A stretch of 64,000 nt of DNA from the NCBI RefSeq assembly GCF_024399315.1, contig NZ_CP075170.1, positions 1,736,001 to 1,800,000 of the forward strand, written 5' to 3'. A program made the translations under genes and the position numbers. The notes beneath the pieces were generated by a model, which saw only the letters and a program-made list of their open reading frames with translations, was not told the origin of the DNA and searched no databases. Below, one piece after another: positions 61,370-64,000 of this stretch. Each line of letters begins with the position of its first letter. Positions within the stretch are counted from its first letter, which is position 1. Origin of the DNA: Chryseobacterium sp. MA9 (lineage in GTDB: Bacteria; Bacteroidota; Bacteroidia; Flavobacteriales; Weeksellaceae).

Positions 61370-61681
61370 TTATCCCTGCAAATTAGGAAAAAGACTGTAA
61401 ACTTCATTCTTTAAAAGTCCACTTCCTCCTCCATAATGATCGATTACTTTAACATCTTTATCTAAACCTGCACAAAATATTTTTATATCTTTCTCAAAAT
61501 CATCTTCTAAGCCGGAGCTTAGAAGAACAATATCTACGGTATTATTTTTTATATATTCATTGCAGAAATTTTCATCACTTTGTATTTCTGCCGTCCACCC
61601 CTCATTATTTTCTATAATTCTTTTTAAAGTATCCAGAATTTCCTGGTTCTTTCCAATGACTAAAAAATGTAATGTTTTCAT
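61370..61681 (-). CDS. Degenerate receiver-domain-like protein
   Basis: 103 residues from ATG 61681 (MKTLHFLVIGKNQEILDTLKR). The first half follows the response-regulator pattern: hydrophobic strand LHFLVIG, helix, EIQSDENF, then VDIVLLSSGLEDD. In a normal receiver the strand ends in the phosphorylated Asp (LLD); here it is Ser, and no acidic pair is at the N-terminus. It may be a signalling pseudo-receiver or a fold relative. It ends 10 bp before the Crp/Fnr gene. Confidence 0.6.
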   Translation of the reverse strand: MKTLHFLVIGKNQEILDTLKRIIENNEGWTAEIQSDENFCNEYIKNNTVDIVLLSSGLEDDFEKDIKIFCAGLDKDVKVIDHYGGGSGLLKNEVYSLFPNLQG

Positions 61682-61682
61682 A

Positions 61683-61740
61683 TTGTTCAAGGTTTAAAGT
61701 TTAAAATTCAAGGTTCAAGGTTTAAAGTTCAATGTTTATA
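61683..61740. repeat. Degenerate TTCAAGGTTTAAAGTTTAAAA repeat
   Basis: Units GTTCAAGGTTTAAAGTTTAA, ATTCAAGGTTCAAGGTTTAAAG and TTCAATG in tandem, upstream of the pseudo-receiver gene. Related to 11497-11545. Confidence 0.6.
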
Positions 61741-61761
61741 TTGTTGGAGTAAAGGGTAAAA

Positions 61762-61835
61762 GACAGATGAAATAACTCTGATACTCTCAAACCCTCCGAC
61801 CCTCAAACTCGTATCCCGAACTTCGCATCCCTCCT
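61762..61835. repeat. Degenerate repeat, complement of GAGTTTGAG type
   Basis: TACTCTCAAACCCTCCGACC, CTCAAACTCG, TATCCCGAACTTCGC and CATCCCTCC units between the antiporter stop and the receiver gene. Confidence 0.55.
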
Positions 61836-63444
61836 ACAAATGCTTATTTCCAGTAATTTTCAATTCATTCAGATCCAGTTGTGATTCTGCTTTTCTTATC
61901 TCGTCTTCGCTGAAGCTTTTTTCACGTTTCATTTGAAACAGTTCTTTTCTCTGCAGGGCAAATATATGCAGCATCACGTTATGATACTCTGCCATATCAT
62001 TTTGTCTGTTGGTACACATTTCCAAAGAGTTTAAATGATTCTGGTGAAGTTTGATATCGGTTTCCAAAGCTTTTTTAAAATTCTCAAGCAGACTATTATT
62101 GTTCACCAATTCATTATACTCTTTATCAAGTTTTTGGACTGCAAGTTTATCCAGTCTCATTTGAATTCCCGCCTGCTGTTCATGAGAAGGAAGAATAGGG
62201 TCAATTTCTTCTATTTTTGTCAGTCTGATCACCAAAGGCAGTGTCAATCCCTGAAAGACCAATGTCACAAAAATAACTACAAATGTGATAAAAATGATCA
62301 GGTTTCTCATCGGAAATTCGGACTGGGTATTCATCATTACCGGAATAGACAGAGCTGTAGCCAAAGAAACGACTCCTCTCATTCCTGCCCATCCTATAAT
62401 TAATGGATTTTTCCATCCCGGACTTGGATCACGGCGGGCTTTTTCACTCAGCCATCTTGGAATATGAGCCACAGGATAAATCCATAACAGACGTACTATA
62501 ATTACGATCAAACTTATAATTAACCCATATTTGATTCCTTCCATTAATGAAATTTCGCCCAATCCATTGATGATATCCGGAAGTTCCAGACCTATTAATA
62601 CAAAAACCAAAGCGTTCATTACAAAGATCAGGGTATTCCAGACTCCTGTCATATTAATTCTTGTAGTTCCTGTTTTAAAAATTTCATGAGCACGGAAAGA
62701 CATAAACAATCCTCCGCTCACCACAGCCATTACTCCCGAAAAATGAAAATGTTCTGCAGAAAGAAACAGAATATAAGGCGTAATCACTGTAATGGCAGCA
62801 TCAATGGCAGGTGTTGTAGGTAAAAAACGGTGAATTGCATAAAAAATATGAGCTCCCGCGATTCCTACTACAATTCCCATTCCTGCTACCAGAAAAAACT
62901 GTCCTGCTGCTTCATGCATTGAGAAAGCTCCTGTCATTACTGCGGCAAGCGCAAATCTGAAAACAATCAGTGAAGAGGCATCATTGATCAGACTTTCCCC
63001 TTCCAGTATAGCAAGAGTACGTTTTGGAACTTTTAATCCTTTTAAAACCGTAGTAGCTGCCACTGCATCTGGTGGTGAAACAATTCCGCCCAATAAAAAA
63101 CCCAATGCCAGTGTAAATCCCGGAATCAGCATTTGTGAAGTATAAGCAACCACCAGAGAGGTCAGAAATACCAGACCAAAAGCGAGAAGACTAATAGGGC
63201 GTTTCCATTTCCAGAAATCATTCCATGAGGTATACCAGGCCGCTTCATATAAAAGAGGTGGTAAGAAAATCAGGAATATAATATCCGGATCAAGCTTTAA
63301 AACAGGTACTCCCGGAATAAAACTAATCCCCAATCCGGCAAGTACCAGAAAGATAGGATAAGCAATTTTGATCCGCTGTGCCAGCATGACCAGCATCATA
63401 ACGAGTAATAAAAGTCCCAGGATTAAAAGTAGTTGTTCGTGCAT
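61834..63444 (-). CDS. Na+/H+ antiporter (CPA1/NhaP family)
   Basis: 536 residues, about 12 transmembrane helices followed by a cytoplasmic Lys/Glu-rich tail from about 430 (coiled-coil-like, QKLDKEYNELVNNNSLLENF). CPA1 landmarks are LIFLPPLLYEAAW, the ion-binding SPPDAVAATTVLKGLKVP and LEGESLINDASSLIVFRFA, and WAGMRGVVSLATALSIP. It exchanges protons for sodium for pH and salt tolerance. It is monocistronic; 249 bp of repeats lie upstream. Confidence 0.94.
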   Translation of the reverse strand: MHEQLLLILGLLLLVMMLVMLAQRIKIAYPIFLVLAGLGISFIPGVPVLKLDPDIIFLIFLPPLLYEAAWYTSWNDFWKWKRPISLLAFGLVFLTSLVVAYTSQMLIPGFTLALGFLLGGIVSPPDAVAATTVLKGLKVPKRTLAILEGESLINDASSLIVFRFALAAVMTGAFSMHEAAGQFFLVAGMGIVVGIAGAHIFYAIHRFLPTTPAIDAAITVITPYILFLSAEHFHFSGVMAVVSGGLFMSFRAHEIFKTGTTRINMTGVWNTLIFVMNALVFVLIGLELPDIINGLGEISLMEGIKYGLIISLIVIIVRLLWIYPVAHIPRWLSEKARRDPSPGWKNPLIIGWAGMRGVVSLATALSIPVMMNTQSEFPMRNLIIFITFVVIFVTLVFQGLTLPLVIRLTKIEEIDPILPSHEQQAGIQMRLDKLAVQKLDKEYNELVNNNSLLENFKKALETDIKLHQNHLNSLEMCTNRQNDMAEYHNVMLHIFALQRKELFQMKREKSFSEDEIRKAESQLDLNELKITGNKHL

Positions 63445-63480
63445 GCTTTTAGAAGTTAGAAATTAGAGGTTAGAAGCTAG
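63445..63480. repeat. Degenerate TTAGAAGTTAGAAATTAGAGG repeat
   Basis: TTAGAAG, TTAGAAA, TTAGAGG, TTAGAAG, CTAGATT: a seven-bp unit in imperfect tandem. Confidence 0.6.
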
Positions 63481-63567
63481 ATTTCAGATTCTGGTTATTT
63501 AGGTTTTGGCTATTTTTGTTTGGCGGACTAAAGCCCATCTCTATTGAATGCTAATTTGTGTACTTGG

Positions 63568-63637
63568 TTAGACTCCTACGGAATCACAATTTGTATGGAT
63601 AGATAATATGCATACTTTGTCATTCCGCAAGAATCTC
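63568..63637. repeat. Solo palindromic module of the 191-bp element
   Basis: TTAGACTCCTACGGAATCACAA-like left arm and CTTTGTCATTCCGCAAGAATC-like right arm around TGTATGGATAGATAATATG; matches 48317-48385 closely. Confidence 0.75.
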
Positions 63638-63693
63638 ACTTCACTTAAATACCTGAAGTATAGTAAAAAATACAAACTTCAATCTAAAAACAC

Positions 63694-64000
63694 TTACTTA
63701 AATATTATTGAGTTGGCCAATTCAATTTCTTCCTCGTTAATAGAATGTCCAAAATTGGCATATACTTTTTCTGTTACATCTGCATTCATTTCTCTTAAGA
63801 TGTTGGCTGTAGCATATACTCTTTCTACAGGAACGTGAAAATCTGGATTGCTGGTTCCAAGAAAAACAGGAGTTTCGGAAAAGTCACCTTTATAGTTTTC
63901 ACGATTAATCTTATCTCCTATTACTCCGCCAATAATGGCTGCTGCTCCACCAAACTTCTGAGCATTACGGGCCAAAAACTCCAGAGTAAGACAGGCACCC
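63694..64000 (-). CDS. Carboxylesterase/phospholipase-type alpha/beta hydrolase, 5' part outside window
   Basis: The open frame runs from the window edge to a stop at 63694, about 102 codons. It starts at GACLTLEFLARNAQKFGG, the residues directly after the nucleophile elbow (G-x-S-Q-G), so the serine itself lies just outside. The C-terminal catalytic Asp (GTSNPDFHVP) and His (NFGHSINEEE) are present. This is the phospholipase/carboxylesterase family; the substrate is unknown. The start of the gene is outside the window. Confidence 0.85.
   Translation of the reverse strand, partial: GACLTLEFLARNAQKFGGAAAIIGGVIGDKINRENYKGDFSETPVFLGTSNPDFHVPVERVYATANILREMNADVTEKVYANFGHSINEEEIELANSIIFK

Overview
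The window reads as chromosomal DNA of a low-GC member of the Bacteroidota, most likely Chryseobacterium or a close Weeksellaceae relative (Flavobacteriia). The pointers are a type IX secretion (T9SS) C-terminal sorting domain on two proteins, SusC-style plug and barrel sequences, Bacteroidota promoters (TTG, about 19-21 nt, TAnnTTTG), no Shine-Dalgarno dependence, a fused 2-oxoacid dehydrogenase E1, a GH109 enzyme of the Elizabethkingia type and a GG-leader bacteriocin-like peptide. There are no rRNA genes, complete insertion sequences, prophages or CRISPR arrays. The only tRNA sequence is a 3' remnant of tRNA-Ala.

Layout. 1-6.4 kb: end of an SPFH/band-7 protein, a small secreted protein, a patatin-like phospholipase, lpdA, a small exported protein, a ParB-fold protein with a probable frameshift, and a secreted VGINT-type protein. 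6.4-10.6 kb: a GH29/GH3 glycosidase pair. 10.6-15.4 kb: a lipid/stress operon (TIGR01777 epimerase, DUF2071, SRPBCC, fatty-acid desaturase, DCC protein, membrane protein) with a GbsR/MarR regulator whose likely operators can be seen. 15.6-27.8 kb: a five-gene surface locus of ECF sigma factor; a membrane protein joining an anti-sigma-like N-terminus, a TonB plug, a VWA domain and a T9SS signal; a VWA/TSP3 lipoprotein; a SusC-like barrel with no plug; and an alpha-2-macroglobulin that carries a plug. This is the most unusual part of the window.

28-32 kb: a papain-like peptidase, a stand-alone double-glycine-leader peptide gene with a textbook promoter and terminator, and a redox group (OYE reductase, HxlR regulator, AhpD-like protein) around a GTAAC operator array. 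32-41.6 kb: housekeeping and metabolic genes (fused 2-oxoacid dehydrogenase E1, polyprenyl synthase, sterol-desaturase-family enzyme, rlmN, queA). 41.7-48.3 kb: an unknown/AIM24 pair, an M61 peptidase, and an overlapping three-gene operon (GH109 glycosidase, nucleotidyltransferase, hexosamine-kinase-like) that looks like GalNAc salvage. 48.4-64 kb: DNA glycosylase, S9 peptidase, a T9SS cargo protein, thioesterase, AraC regulator, topoisomerase III, an M17 N-domain orphan, pirin, Crp/Fnr regulator, Na+/H+ antiporter and the end of an esterase.

The intergenic spaces, above all after 48 kb, hold several families of dispersed repeats. One is a composite element of about 191 bp with two full copies, one truncated copy and two solo palindromic modules. 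Others are a degenerate GAGTTTGAG-type repeat, a 101-bp inverted-repeat element and short REP-like hairpins.
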